42,566 bases of DNA, from positions 1 through 42,566 of the forward strand of contig CANMLK010000007.1 of the NCBI GenBank assembly GCA_947498445.1. The letters are read 5' to 3'. Below are positions 9,805-17,805 of the stretch, piece by piece (the stretch's first letter is position 1; every line of letters starts with the position of its first letter). The position numbers were made by a program, and so were the translations under genes. Origin of the DNA: Beijerinckiaceae bacterium. GTDB lineage: Bacteria > Pseudomonadota > Alphaproteobacteria > Rhizobiales > Beijerinckiaceae. Below the pieces are notes generated by a model. The model was not told where the DNA came from. It made no database searches and saw nothing but the letters and a program-made list of their open reading frames with translations.

Positions 9805-10122
9805 ATGGTCAAGCTAAAAGCTCTCACCTCAGCCGTCTTCGTCGCAACATGCATGGCGGGGATGTTCATTCTTGAAGCTCAGGCGCAGGGGCGCCCGTCG
9901 ACCCTGGATATGAGCTGCAACCAGGCCCAGTCGCTTGTGCGGTCGCGTGGCGCCATCGTGCTGAGCACGGGTGGTCAAAATTACGACCGCATCGTTTCCT
10001 CCCGCCGCTTCTGCACGCAGGACGAAGAGGAAATTCCCACATGGGCGCCAACGCGTGACATGGCCCAGTGCTTTGTCGGCTCCAGATGCGAACCCAGCCG
10101 CTCGATGCGGTTTGATCGATAA
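9805..10122 (+). CDS. Small secreted four-cysteine protein, paralogue 2
   Basis: A 105-residue paralogue of the preceding gene, 83 bases downstream of it. The signal peptide covers about residues 1-28 (hydrophobic core then AQAQ), leaving a mature domain with the same four cysteines (in MSCNQAQ, RRFC, AQC and SRCE) and the same TGG, YDR, PTW-x-P-x-RD landmarks. Identity between mature parts looks like roughly half the positions, so the duplication is not recent. The ATG at 9805 with AGAGGA upstream is preferred over an upstream start at 9745, which would put 20 non-hydrophobic residues before the signal peptide. Function unknown; the spacing suggests cotranscription. Confidence 0.8.
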   Translation: MVKLKALTSAVFVATCMAGMFILEAQAQGRPSTLDMSCNQAQSLVRSRGAIVLSTGGQNYDRIVSSRRFCTQDEEEIPTWAPTRDMAQCFVGSRCEPSRSMRFDR

Positions 10123-10187
10123 AACTGTTGCTGGCCCAAACGCGCGCAATCCTTTAGCGCTCCCGCACCGCAAGCGCCGGAGCGTTC

Positions 10188-11069
10188 GTGCAAGTCATCG
10201 TCGTCATTTTCAACGTCGTCGCGCCGGTGTTTATCATCATCGGCGTCGGCTACGCATGGGCGCGAGCCAAAAAGCCTTATGACGCGAACGTCGTAACCCA
10301 TCTCGTCAACACGGTTTCGACGCCATGCCTCGTGATCGACATGTTGACCCGTCCCGGCCTGACGATTCCCGCGCTCGGTGAAATGGGTTTTGCCTCCGCC
10401 CTGTGTCTACTGCTTTCAGGCCTGTCCGCATGGGCGTTGACCCGCTCCATGGGGCTGTCGGCCCGCACCTATGTGCCGCCGCTTGTCTGGTCCAATGGCG
10501 GCAATATGGGCCTGCCGCTGTGCCTGTTTGCATTCGGCGAACTGGGCCTCGGGCTGGCCATCGCGTGGTTCGCGGTGGCGAGCATATCCAATTACACCGT
10601 GGGGCAGGCCATTGCGGCAGGTGGCATCACGTTCCGTGAAGTTGTGCGCATGCCGATGACATGGGCGATTCTGGCCGCAGTCACGATGATTGCAACAGGC
10701 CTGCAATTGCCCATTGTTGCGCAACGCGCGGTCAGCCTGCTCGGCGCGTTGACTGTGCCGCTCATGCTGTTGTCGCTGGGCTACGCGCTCAGCTCGCTGC
10801 GCGTTGCGTCCTACAAGCGCAGCATCGGCTTCTCGCTGGCCCGCCTCGTGGGCGGCTTCGCCATTGGCTGGCTCGTCGCATTTCTGCTTGGGCTGGAAGG
10901 CGCCGCGCGCGGTGTAGTGGTTATTCAAAGCGGCATGCCCGCCGCCGTGCTCACGTATCTGTTCGCCGCGCGTTACGGCAACGATCCGCAGGAGGCTGCG
11001 AGCATCGTCGTGATTTCGACGATTATCTCCATCGTCGCGCTGCCGCTATTTTTGCTCAGCGTGTTGTGA
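10188..11069 (+). CDS. AEC-family transporter (auxin efflux carrier-like permease)
   Basis: A 293-residue integral membrane protein with about ten hydrophobic segments, organised as two similar halves split near residue 150-165. The N-terminus (VFIIIGVGYAWARAKK then LVNTVSTPCLVIDML at about 40-54) is typical of the bacterial AEC family (PF03547), which move organic acids such as malate or malonate, or other small solutes. The start is a GTG at 10188 with GGAG at 10179-10182. It stands alone, between the secreted-protein pair and the repeat-flanked DUF559 cassette; a copy of the repeat begins 36 bases after its stop. Substrate and direction of transport cannot be inferred. Confidence 0.88.
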   Translation: MQVIVVIFNVVAPVFIIIGVGYAWARAKKPYDANVVTHLVNTVSTPCLVIDMLTRPGLTIPALGEMGFASALCLLLSGLSAWALTRSMGLSARTYVPPLVWSNGGNMGLPLCLFAFGELGLGLAIAWFAVASISNYTVGQAIAAGGITFREVVRMPMTWAILAAVTMIATGLQLPIVAQRAVSLLGALTVPLMLLSLGYALSSLRVASYKRSIGFSLARLVGGFAIGWLVAFLLGLEGAARGVVVIQSGMPAAVLTYLFAARYGNDPQEAASIVVISTIISIVALPLFLLSVL

Positions 11070-11105
11070 CGCGGCCGGCTGGCGGAGTGTTCCGGGGCTG
11101 TTCTT

Positions 11106-11160
11106 CCTTCTCCCCTCGCGGGAGAAGGCGTCACGCCGAAGGCGTGACGGATGAGGGGGC
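11106..11160 (+). repeat. Two-hairpin palindromic repeat, copy A
   Basis: Hairpin 1: CCTTCTCCC (11106-11114), loop CTCGC, GGGAGAAGG (11120-11128). Hairpin 2: CGTCACGCC (11129-11137), loop GAA, GGCGTGACG (11141-11149). It ends in GATGAGGGGGC, directly abutting the stop codon of the DUF559 gene. Copies B (inverted) and C (same orientation) follow within 540 bases. Confidence 0.92.
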
Positions 11161-11517
11161 TTACCCGCGCAAAAACAGAGATATCCGCGCGATCGCCATA
11201 TCTGTCGCGCCAATGACAAGATCGTTGTTGAGCCTGAGTACGCGAAACCTGTTCGCTTCCAGCCCAGCGTCGCGCGCGTAATCCCGCGCCGCCTGCTCTT
11301 CATCATCGTGCGAAGGGCCATCGATTTCGATAACGCAGCGCGCCTCGAAACAGACGAAATCAAGAATTAAACCTTCCAGCGGAACCTGACGCCTGAACTT
11401 GAAACCATCATGTCGGCGCGCGCGCAGATTGCGCCACACGATAGCCTCTGCTGTCACGTTATTGCGCCGTTGCTGACGCGCTCGGCCGAGCATCAGATCC
11501 TTGCGATCCTGCGTCAT
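11161..11517 (-). CDS. DUF559 (Vsr/endonuclease-fold) small protein
   Basis: A 118-residue protein of the DUF559 family, which has the restriction-endonuclease-like fold related to Vsr mismatch nucleases. The core is clear: RRNNVTAEAIVWRNLRARR at about 13-31, GFKFRRQVPLEGLILDFVCF at about 34-53 holding the first acidic residue, and VIEIDGPSHDDE at about 60-71, the second acidic/E-x-D-type element; RVLRL follows near 90. The predicted catalytic acids are retained, so it may cut DNA, but no substrate is established for these small stand-alone forms. The open frame extends to 11559, but that extension is the complement of repeat copy B, so the ATG at 11515-11517 is preferred; 11493 is another option. 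It is bracketed by inverted repeats A and B. Confidence 0.85.
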   Translation of the reverse strand: MTQDRKDLMLGRARQQRRNNVTAEAIVWRNLRARRHDGFKFRRQVPLEGLILDFVCFEARCVIEIDGPSHDDEEQAARDYARDAGLEANRFRVLRLNNDLVIGATDMAIARISLFLRG

Positions 11518-11532
11518 CTGGCTGAAGGCCCC

Positions 11533-11588
11533 CCCCCTCATCCGACCCTTGCTGCGCAAGGGCCACCTTCTCCCGCGAGGGGAGAAGG
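11533..11588 (-). repeat. Two-hairpin palindromic repeat, copy B (inverted)
   Basis: This is copy A in reverse orientation: CCCCCTCATCC, then hairpin 2 as CCCTTGC (11546-11552), loop TGC, GCAAGGG (11556-11562), then hairpin 1 as CCTTCTCCC (11566-11574), loop GCGAG, GGGAGAAGG (11580-11588). Hairpin 1 and the flank are identical to A; hairpin 2 has a different sequence that still pairs. Confidence 0.92.
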
Positions 11589-11643
11589 GATGCGCGCAAT
11601 TATTGAGCTTCTTTAACTGGAATGCAAAATAGGGGGAAGCCTT

Positions 11644-11697
11644 CCTTCTCCCCTCGCGGGAGAAGGTGTCGCGCCGAATGCGTGACGGATGAGGGGG
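11644..11697 (+). repeat. Two-hairpin palindromic repeat, copy C
   Basis: Same orientation as A. Hairpin 1: CCTTCTCCC (11644-11652), loop CTCGC, GGGAGAAGG (11658-11666). Hairpin 2: GTCGCGC (11668-11674) with GCGTGAC (11680-11686), one G-T wobble. It ends in GGATGAGGGGGC like copy A. It lies 55 bases beyond copy B and 14 bases before the nrdJ terminator hairpin. Confidence 0.92.
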
Positions 11698-11710
11698 CTC
11701 CCACGAGAAA

Positions 11711-11735
11711 GGGCGGCCCGAAGGCCGCCCTCTAA
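11711..11735 (-). terminator. nrdJ Rho-independent terminator
   Basis: A perfect 8-bp stem (GGGCGGCC at 11711-11718, GGCCGCCC at 11723-11730). Read on the minus strand the loop is the stable TTCG tetraloop and the hairpin is followed by TTTCTCG. It is 36 bases beyond the nrdJ stop. A second weaker inverted repeat (11743-11763, one mismatch) lies between it and the stop codon. Confidence 0.72.
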
Positions 11736-11765
11736 TTTATATAAATAACGCGAAGCGCTATTTAA

Positions 11766-14700
11766 TCAGCTGCACCCCGTCGTGCTGCCACACGTGTCGC
11801 ACTTCAAACACGTCCCGTTCCGCACCAGCGTAAAGTTCTGGCACTCGGGGCAGGCCTCTCCGACGTAGCCTTTCATGCGGGCTTCTGCGCGGCGGTCGGC
11901 GGCAACGTCGCGCGCGGGCGTGGCGATGGCGCCAGCCGATTGCCAGTTCAACGCCTCAACAACAGCTGCGCCGTCGTCGTGCAGCGCAGTGGTCTGCACG
12001 CTGCCGGTTTGCACGTAGCTGGTGACGTCAGGCAGCGGCGCGCCGTGGGTGCCGGTGGCCTGCACGAGCATCAGCTTGTCGTGCTTGCCGCGCACGAAGC
12101 CCGACGAGACGTAGGGCGTTGAAGCGTCGGGGATGCGGCCCTGATCTTCGCCCTTGCCGATGACCGTGCCGCCGATCTCGGACGGATCGACGTGCGCAAG
12201 GTCGTTGCGGCCGAGGTAGGAGATCGCCAGTTCGCGGAACACGTAGTCGAGGATCGACGTCGCGTTCTTGATCGCGTCGTTGCCCTGCACGAAGCCCGCT
12301 GGCTCGAAGCGCGTGAACGTGAAAGCGTCCACGTATTCTTCCAGCGGCACGCCATATTGCAGGCCCACCGAGATGGCGATGGCGAAATTGTTCATCAGCG
12401 AGCGGAAGGCGGCGCCTTCCTTGTGCATGTCGATGAAGATTTCGCCGATGCGCCCGTCCACATATTCGCCTGTGCGCAGGTACACTTTATGGCCGCCGAC
12501 AACGGCTTTCTGCGTATAGCCCTTGCGACGGTCGGGCAGGCGCTCGCGTTCGCGCATGCGCTCGACGCGCTCCACGATGCGTTCGACGATCTTCTCGGCA
12601 ACCTGCGCAGTGCGCGCAGCGTTCGGCAACCCGACGAACGCCTCGATGGCTTCCTCCGCGTCTTCCTCCTCGTCGGAGATGAGCTGCGAGTTCAGCGGCT
12701 GCGACAGTTTCGAGCCATCGCGGTAGAGCGCGTTCGCCTTGAGGCCGAGGCGCCAGGACATCACATACGCGTCCTTGCAGTCTTCGACCGTCGCGTCGTT
12801 GGGCATGTTGATCGTCTTGGAGATGGCGCCCGTGATGAACGGCTGCGCCGCCGCCAGCATGCGGATGTGGCTTTCCACCGACAGATAGCGCTTGCCCGTG
12901 CGACCGCACGCGTTGGCGCAATCGAACACGTGGTAGTGCTCCATCTTCAGGTGCGGCGCGCCTTCAAGCGTCATGGCGCCGCAAACATGCGTGTTAGCCG
13001 CTTCGATTTCAGCGCGCGAATAGCCGAGGAAGGGAAGGATTTCGAAGGACGGATCTTCGAGCTTCTCCGCCGGCACTTTCAGCGTGTTGATGAGGAAGTC
13101 TTCGCCAAGGTTCCACTTGTTGAAGACGAATTTGATGTCGAAGGCGCCAGCGAGCGACTTCTCCAGCGTTTCGATCTTCTCGTCAGTGAAGCCGCGTGCG
13201 CGCAGCGAGTTGTTGTTGACGCCGGGCGATTGCGCCAGGCTCGCGTGGCCCACCGCGTGGGCTTCGATCTCGGCGATCTCGGACGTGCGGTAGCCCAGCA
13301 CGCGCAGCGCCTCGGGCACCGCGCGGTTGATGATCTTGAAATAACCGCCGCCCGCCAGCTTCTTGAACTTCACCAGCGCGAAGTCAGGCTCGATGCCGGT
13401 GGTGTCGCAATCCATGACGAGGCCAATCGTGCCGGTGGGCGCGACGACGGTCGTCTGGGCGTTGCGATAGCCGTGCTTCTCGCCGCCTTCCAGCGCGCGA
13501 TCCCACGCCGCCCGCGAGCGGGAGGCGAGTTCAGCGCCGTTCTCGCCAAGCTTGGTGAGCGTGGCGTGATCGAGCGCGACAGGCAGCACGGCAAGCTGCT
13601 CATAGCCCTCCGTCTGGCCATAGGCCGCGCGGCGGTGGTTGCGGATGACGCGCAGCATGTGCGCGGCGTTCGGCTTGTAATTGGGGAAGGGGCCAAGCTC
13701 CTGTGCAATCTCGGCGGACGTTTCGTAGCAAACGCCCGTCATGATGGCGGTGAGGCCCGCGACGATGGCGCGGCCTTCTTCGGAATCGTACCCGAGACCC
13801 GACGACATCAGCAGGCCGCCGACGTTGGCGTAACCCAGGCCCAGCGTACGGTAATCATACGACAGACGCGCGATTTCCTTGGACGGGAATTGCGCCATCA
13901 TCACCGCAATTTCGAGCACCAGCGTCCACAGACGCACGGCGTGTTCGTAGCGGCTAAGGTCGTACTTGCCAGTGGCGGGATCGCGGAACGCCAGCAGATT
14001 CAGCGACGCGAGATTGCACGCCGTATCGTCGAGGAACATGTACTCGGAGCAGGGGTTCGACGCGATGATCGGACCCGACGCCGGGCAGGTGTGCCAGTCG
14101 TTGATCGTGGTGTGATACTGGATGCCCGGATCAGCCGAAGCCCACGCGGCGTAGCCGATTTTTTCCCAAAGGTCGCGGGCCTTGATCGTCTTGTGAATCT
14201 TGCCGTCCGTGCGGCGCATCAGGTTCCAGTCCTGATCGCGCTCGACAGCGCGCAGGAACTCGTCTGTCACGCGCACCGAGTTGTTCGAGTTCTGGCCGGA
14301 GACCGTGAGATAGGCCTCCGAGTCCCAGTCGGTGTCGTAGGTGTCGAACTTGATGTCCGTGTAACCCTGACGGGCGAACTGGATAACGCGCTTGATGTAA
14401 TTGTCGGTGACGAAGTCGCGGCGCGCGAGCTTGATCGCCTTCTTCAGCGCGGGGTTTTTCTCCGCGTTGAAACAATCATCGCCCGAGCCTTCGCAATTCA
14501 CGCAGGCCTTCAGCACGGCCTTCATGTGACGCTTGACGATCTTGGAGCCGGCGACGAGCGAGGCGACCTTCTCCTCCTCCTTCACCTTCCAGTCGATGTA
14601 GCTCTCGATATCGGGATGGTCCGCGTCAACGACGACCATCTTGGCCGCGCGCCGCGTCGTGCCGCCCGACTTGATGGCGCCCGCAGCGCGATCGCCGATC

Positions 14701-15476
14701 TTGAGGAAGCTCATCAGGCCTGACGACTTGCCGCCGCCCGAAAGCTTCTCGCTCTCGCCGCGAAGGCGCGAGAAATTGGAGCCTGTGCCCGAGCCGTATT
14801 TGAACAGGCGCGCCTCACGCACCCAAAGGTCCATAATGCCACCCTCGTTGACGAGGTCGTCGGCGACGGACTGGATGAAGCAGGCGTGCGGCTGGGGATG
14901 CTCATAAGCCGACTTCGACTTGGTGAGCTTGCCGGTGAAGGGGTCGACGTAGAAATGGCCCTGGCCGGGGCCGTCGATGCCATAGGCCCAGTGCAGGCCG
15001 GTGTTGAACCATTGCGGCGAGTTGGGCGCGGCGACTTGCGCGGCGAGCATGTGGCACATCTCGTCGTAGAATGCCTGCGCATCCTCCTCGGCGTTGAAGT
15101 ACTTGCCCTTCCAGCCCCAGTACGTCCACGTGCCGGCAAGCCGATTGAACACCTGCGTTGAGGTCATCTCGCTGCCGTAGCGTTGATCCTTCGGCAGTTC
15201 GGCGAGCGCGTCCTCGTCGGCGACGGAGCGCCAGAGGAAGGACGGCACGTCGTTCTCTTCAACCTTCTTCAGCCGGGCAGGGACGCCCGCCTTGCGGAAA
15301 TACTTTTGCGCGATGACGTCGCACGCCACCTGACTCCACGTCGCCGGAACGTCGATCCCGTCGAGGCAGAAGACGACCGAGCCGTCCGGATTTCTGATTT
15401 CGCTCTTGGCCTTACGGAAATTAATTCCCGCGTAAGCCGATTGTCCTGCTGTCGTGTATCGCCGCTCGATCCGCAT
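11766..15476 (-). CDS. nrdJ: Vitamin B12-dependent (class II) ribonucleoside-diphosphate reductase
   Basis: Makes deoxyribonucleotides using adenosylcobalamin to generate the active-site radical, so it works with or without oxygen. The 1236-residue length is usual for alphaproteobacterial NrdJ. The catalytic triad is seen as N474, C476 and E478 in [11 protein letters not shown]; the redox cysteines are C199 (PHACF) and C487 ([11 protein letters not shown]). A cysteine-bearing insertion ([11 protein letters not shown]) lies at about 325-335. The C-terminus has the CPECQ...[14 protein letters not shown] region, a zinc-ribbon-like element that also supplies the reducing cysteines. The ATG at 15476 gives the standard N-terminus. 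Upstream lie two leader hairpins and two NrdR-box-like sites. I saw no B12 riboswitch box. No other ribonucleotide reductase is in the window. Confidence 0.97.
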   Translation of the reverse strand: MRIERRYTTAGQSAYAGINFRKAKSEIRNPDGSVVFCLDGIDVPATWSQVACDVIAQKYFRKAGVPARLKKVEENDVPSFLWRSVADEDALAELPKDQRYGSEMTSTQVFNRLAGTWTYWGWKGKYFNAEEDAQAFYDEMCHMLAAQVAAPNSPQWFNTGLHWAYGIDGPGQGHFYVDPFTGKLTKSKSAYEHPQPHACFIQSVADDLVNEGGIMDLWVREARLFKYGSGTGSNFSRLRGESEKLSGGGKSSGLMSFLKIGDRAAGAIKSGGTTRRAAKMVVVDADHPDIESYIDWKVKEEEKVASLVAGSKIVKRHMKAVLKACVNCEGSGDDCFNAEKNPALKKAIKLARRDFVTDNYIKRVIQFARQGYTDIKFDTYDTDWDSEAYLTVSGQNSNNSVRVTDEFLRAVERDQDWNLMRRTDGKIHKTIKARDLWEKIGYAAWASADPGIQYHTTINDWHTCPASGPIIASNPCSEYMFLDDTACNLASLNLLAFRDPATGKYDLSRYEHAVRLWTLVLEIAVMMAQFPSKEIARLSYDYRTLGLGYANVGGLLMSSGLGYDSEEGRAIVAGLTAIMTGVCYETSAEIAQELGPFPNYKPNAAHMLRVIRNHRRAAYGQTEGYEQLAVLPVALDHATLTKLGENGAELASRSRAAWDRALEGGEKHGYRNAQTTVVAPTGTIGLVMDCDTTGIEPDFALVKFKKLAGGGYFKIINRAVPEALRVLGYRTSEIAEIEAHAVGHASLAQSPGVNNNSLRARGFTDEKIETLEKSLAGAFDIKFVFNKWNLGEDFLINTLKVPAEKLEDPSFEILPFLGYSRAEIEAANTHVCGAMTLEGAPHLKMEHYHVFDCANACGRTGKRYLSVESHIRMLAAAQPFITGAISKTINMPNDATVEDCKDAYVMSWRLGLKANALYRDGSKLSQPLNSQLISDEEEDAEEAIEAFVGLPNAARTAQVAEKIVERIVERVERMRERERLPDRRKGYTQKAVVGGHKVYLRTGEYVDGRIGEIFIDMHKEGAAFRSLMNNFAIAISVGLQYGVPLEEYVDAFTFTRFEPAGFVQGNDAIKNATSILDYVFRELAISYLGRNDLAHVDPSEIGGTVIGKGEDQGRIPDASTPYVSSGFVRGKHDKLMLVQATGTHGAPLPDVTSYVQTGSVQTTALHDDGAAVVEALNWQSAGAIATPARDVAADRRAEARMKGYVGEACPECQNFTLVRNGTCLKCDTCGSTTGCS

Positions 15477-15493
15477 CCTGATTCCCCGTTAAA

Positions 15494-15531
15494 CGCAGAC
15501 GACAGGTCTGCGTGAGGCCAATCTTGGCCTC
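15494..15531 (-). promoter_or_regulatory. Two tandem perfect hairpins in the nrdJ leader
   Basis: Just upstream of the nrdJ start, CGCAGAC (15494-15500)/GTCTGCG (15506-15512) and GAGGCCAA (15514-15521)/TTGGCCTC (15524-15531) form two consecutive perfect hairpins, the first ending 17 bases from the start codon. They would sit in the 5' leader of the mRNA. A run of eight C (G on the transcript) follows at 15531-15538. Confidence 0.5.
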
Positions 15532-15666
15532 CCCCCCCAAATTCCGCTCTGACTGACCCTGAACTCTGCGGGCTGGTTGAACCGGCCCGCTACTCTCTGC
15601 CGCTCTTGAACGTTTTTCCCGAGTCTGCAGAGGCACCCAAAATGTGCGCCGCTCCGGCCCTTGCGT

Positions 15667-15709
15667 CAAGAGATTGTGTGCGCTTTGTGGACGAACGCAA
15701 CATCTTGTG
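15667..15709. promoter_or_regulatory. Paired NrdR-box-like sites upstream of nrdJ
   Basis: Two quasi-palindromes of form CAA-N-A-N-N-TTGTG stand at 15667-15678 and 15698-15709, 31 bp apart start to start, i.e. about three DNA turns. NrdR, the nucleotide-sensing repressor of ribonucleotide reductase genes, binds two such boxes spaced by whole helical turns. They are about 190-235 bases upstream of the nrdJ start. nrdR itself is not in the window. Confidence 0.55.
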
Positions 15710-16111
15710 CCTTGGCGTCATGGGCTGGGAGTAGTGGGGAAAACTCTGGCAAGTGTCTGACAAGTCGGGACGTTGGGGCAAGGGGACCGGAACACGATTG
15801 GCGCGAACGGTGGCCGACGACATGGTTAATCCCCGCTTTCCACCGGTGCGGCCCTCCGGTTCAGGCGCCGCTTGCTCAAGTGAGCAGCATGGGAGGCCAG
15901 GGCAGGCTGGACTCTAAAACCGCGTGTCGATTCAGCCGTGTGATCCCGATTCGACGAAGCGCGATTCTCCACGCCCTGATTCCTGTCGCCCCAACGACTC
16001 AACTGGCGACTCGCCACGTCCCGTCACTGGACAGCGCCGGAATCGCTCGCCATAGTCCGCGCCGAACAGGGGCCGCCAGATGCGGCGCATCCCCCGGCGC
16101 GGAAGGCAGAC
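15710..16111. other. Intergenic region between nrdJ promoter and NDUFA12 gene
   Basis: About 400 bases between the divergent genes. Open frames here (for example 15661-16260 plus, 15826-16017 minus) have no Shine-Dalgarno sequence, no recognisable product and no consistent codon bias. I saw no tRNA-like cloverleaf or terminator. A GGAAGG at 16101-16106 is the ribosome site of the next gene. Confidence 0.5.
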
Positions 16112-16528
16112 ATGGCCATCAAGACCTGGTTGCTCCAGACCTTCACATGGTGGAGCGGACAGACGATCAACACCCGGTTCCATACGTGGCGCAAGGGCGA
16201 GGTCGTTGGCGCCGACGAGTTCGGCAACACGTATTATCGCACGAAGGGCGGGGCGATTGATCCCGCGCTTGGCTATGAGCGCCGGTGGGTCATCTACGCC
16301 GGTGAGAGCGATGGCAGCGCTACGCCGCCGGGCTGGTATGGCTGGTTGCACCACTCGACCGATATTCCGCCCACGGACGAAACATACGTCGCGCGCGAGT
16401 GGGAGATGCCCCATCAGCCTAATCTGACCGGCACGGCTGACGCCTATCGTCCGCAAGGCTCGATCCTGAATTCAGGCGTGCGGCCAGAGGCGACGGGCGA
16501 CTACAAGGCGTGGACGCCGGGCTCCTGA
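16112..16528 (+). CDS. NADH:ubiquinone oxidoreductase accessory subunit, NDUFA12/B17.2 family
   Basis: Homologue of the mitochondrial complex I accessory subunit NDUFA12, also present in alphaproteobacterial complex I, where it is a small peripheral subunit at the membrane/arm junction. The 138-residue protein has the family landmarks: a Trp-rich N-terminus, GxDEFGNxYY-type block (GADEFGNTYYRTKG at about 33-46), ERRWVIYAGESDGSATPPGW at about 56-75 and WHHxTDxPP-like WLHHSTDIPP at about 78-87. GGAAGG is well placed before the ATG. It is 71 bases before a small secreted protein gene and then DUF2155; this order near aat/acc genes is common in rhizobial relatives. The core nuo operon is elsewhere. 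Confidence 0.95.
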   Translation: MAIKTWLLQTFTWWSGQTINTRFHTWRKGEVVGADEFGNTYYRTKGGAIDPALGYERRWVIYAGESDGSATPPGWYGWLHHSTDIPPTDETYVAREWEMPHQPNLTGTADAYRPQGSILNSGVRPEATGDYKAWTPGS

Positions 16529-16599
16529 TCCCCTTGCCTGAACTCTTTGCCTGCCCCCCCGTTGCCTGAACGCACAGCAATTCGCAGGAAGCGCTCCCG

Positions 16600-16923
16600 A
16601 TGAGATTTTTTACCGCCGCTGCGGTCGCCGCCCTGTTGGCCCTCACCACGTTGGTGGCCTCGCCTGCGCTCGCCCAACAGCGCCCCGACGACTTCGCCGC
16701 CGCTTGCATGAAGCGCGGCGTGCGCGAAAGCGCGTGCACCTGTCAGGCGAAACTGGCGCGCGGCCAACTGGACGCAGTCGAGCGCCGCGCCGCCATCGCC
16801 GCCATGACGGGAGGCCAGCCGGCCATGCAGCGCGAGGTCGCGCGCATGGGCGAAGCAAAAGCTAAAGCTTTCGCGGCCAAGATGCAGCGACTCGGGCAGC
16901 GGGCGAAGGCGCAGTGCGCCTGA
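16600..16923 (+). CDS. Small secreted protein, 107 aa, three cysteines in mature part
   Basis: I do not recognise a family. Residues 1-25 form a signal peptide ending in SPALAQ. The mature part of about 82 residues is Ala/Arg/Lys-rich and helical, with cysteines near 36 (AACMKRG), 46 and 48 (SACTCQAKLA) and a final one at the C-terminus (AQCA), so four in all and possibly two disulfides. A short spacing pattern C-x(9)-C-x-C is seen in other small alphaproteobacterial periplasmic proteins. An AGGAAG precedes the ATG. It sits between the NDUFA12 homologue and DUF2155, probably in the same transcription direction. Function unknown. Confidence 0.72.
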   Translation: MRFFTAAAVAALLALTTLVASPALAQQRPDDFAAACMKRGVRESACTCQAKLARGQLDAVERRAAIAAMTGGQPAMQREVARMGEAKAKAFAAKMQRLGQRAKAQCA

Positions 16924-17049
16924 CCGTCATTGATTCGCCCGTTTTGAAGCAGACTCAGTCCCTGCGGCTGAACAAGTCCCAGTTGGCGCACCGCGCTGGA
17001 CCCATGGTATAGGCAGTCGATCGGCGGGAGCCGGGGAGTCGGATTCGGA

Positions 17050-17748
17050 ATGATCGCGCGCACGCTCACCTTTGGCTGCCTTGCCCTCTTCATGGCGGCT
17101 GCGCCTGCTTTTGCCGACAAGATCGCTCACCCGACCGTCGTGTTCGCCGGGCTGGACAAGATCACCGGCCGAATCATTTCCTTTGAAGCCTCGATCGACG
17201 AGACCGTTCAGTTCGGCTCGCTCCAGATTACGCCGCGCGTCTGCTTCACCCGCCCCGCCACCGAAGCGCCGCTCACGACGGGTTTCGTAGAGGTCGAGGA
17301 AGTCAGCACCGAAAACCAGTTCAAGCGCATTTTCGGCGGCTGGATGTTCGCCGCCAGCCCCGGCCTGCATGGCATTGAGCATGCGGTCTATGATGCGTGG
17401 CTCACCGACTGCAAGGGCGGCAAGGACATCATCCGCGACGAGATCGCCAAGGCGCCCGAAGTGATCGAGCCAACGCCGTCCGCGCCGCCGCCGCCCAACG
17501 CCAATCGGCCCCGACGCCAGCCCACCCAGACGCAGCAGCAGCAATTCCAGCAGCAACAGGCGCGTCCGCAGCAGCCGCGCCCGCAGGATGTTGGCCGTCC
17601 TGTCGATGTCGGCGCCGCGCCCGGTGGGCTGCGCCCGCCCGGCAACATCCCGCAGCAGCAGCAGCGCCGTGCGCCCTCGCAGCAATACTTCCCCACGAAC
17701 CAGCCGCCGCCGCCCCCGCCGGGACGCGGGCCGTTCGGCCTGTTCTAG
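17050..17748 (+). CDS. DUF2155 domain protein, secreted, with Pro/Gln-rich tail
   Basis: A 232-residue periplasmic protein. A signal peptide (hydrophobic core about 5-18, cleavage after AFA near 23) leads into the DUF2155 domain (about 25-130): the blocks VVFAGLDKITGRIISFEASI, FGSLQITPRVCFTRP and FGGWMFAASPGLHGIEHAVYDAWLTDC are characteristic, with two cysteines that may pair. The last 90 residues are low complexity, rich in proline and glutamine with runs of Q, probably disordered. The domain is widespread in alphaproteobacteria and usually next to the NDUFA12 gene; its role is not established. The ATG at 17050 gives an intact signal peptide. It ends 57 bases from the convergent aat gene. 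Confidence 0.9.
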   Translation: MIARTLTFGCLALFMAAAPAFADKIAHPTVVFAGLDKITGRIISFEASIDETVQFGSLQITPRVCFTRPATEAPLTTGFVEVEEVSTENQFKRIFGGWMFAASPGLHGIEHAVYDAWLTDCKGGKDIIRDEIAKAPEVIEPTPSAPPPPNANRPRRQPTQTQQQQFQQQQARPQQPRPQDVGRPVDVGAAPGGLRPPGNIPQQQQRRAPSQQYFPTNQPPPPPPGRGPFGLF

Positions 17749-17805
17749 GCTTTCCTTCTCTCAAGGCGGGCCAGACCCAGCAGGGCTAAGCGAACGCGAA
17801 CAGGG

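Noticed and set aside
11106-11697. CRISPR array at the repeats
   Set aside because: Three copies in mixed orientation with unequal gaps and a gene between two of them; no cas genes.
12192-14723. An 843-codon open frame on the plus strand inside nrdJ
   Set aside because: It is exactly antisense to a well-conserved gene and its composition (His/Arg/Val-rich, no recognisable domain) is what the complement of a GC-rich third-position gene gives.
15477-15720. Cobalamin riboswitch in front of nrdJ
   Set aside because: I looked for the conserved B12-box (GCCACTG-type) on the minus strand and did not see it; only simple hairpins are present.
15661-16260. A 199-codon open frame upstream of and overlapping the NDUFA12 gene
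   Set aside because: No Shine-Dalgarno sequence, starts across the NrdR-like sites, overlaps a clear gene in another frame and resembles nothing.
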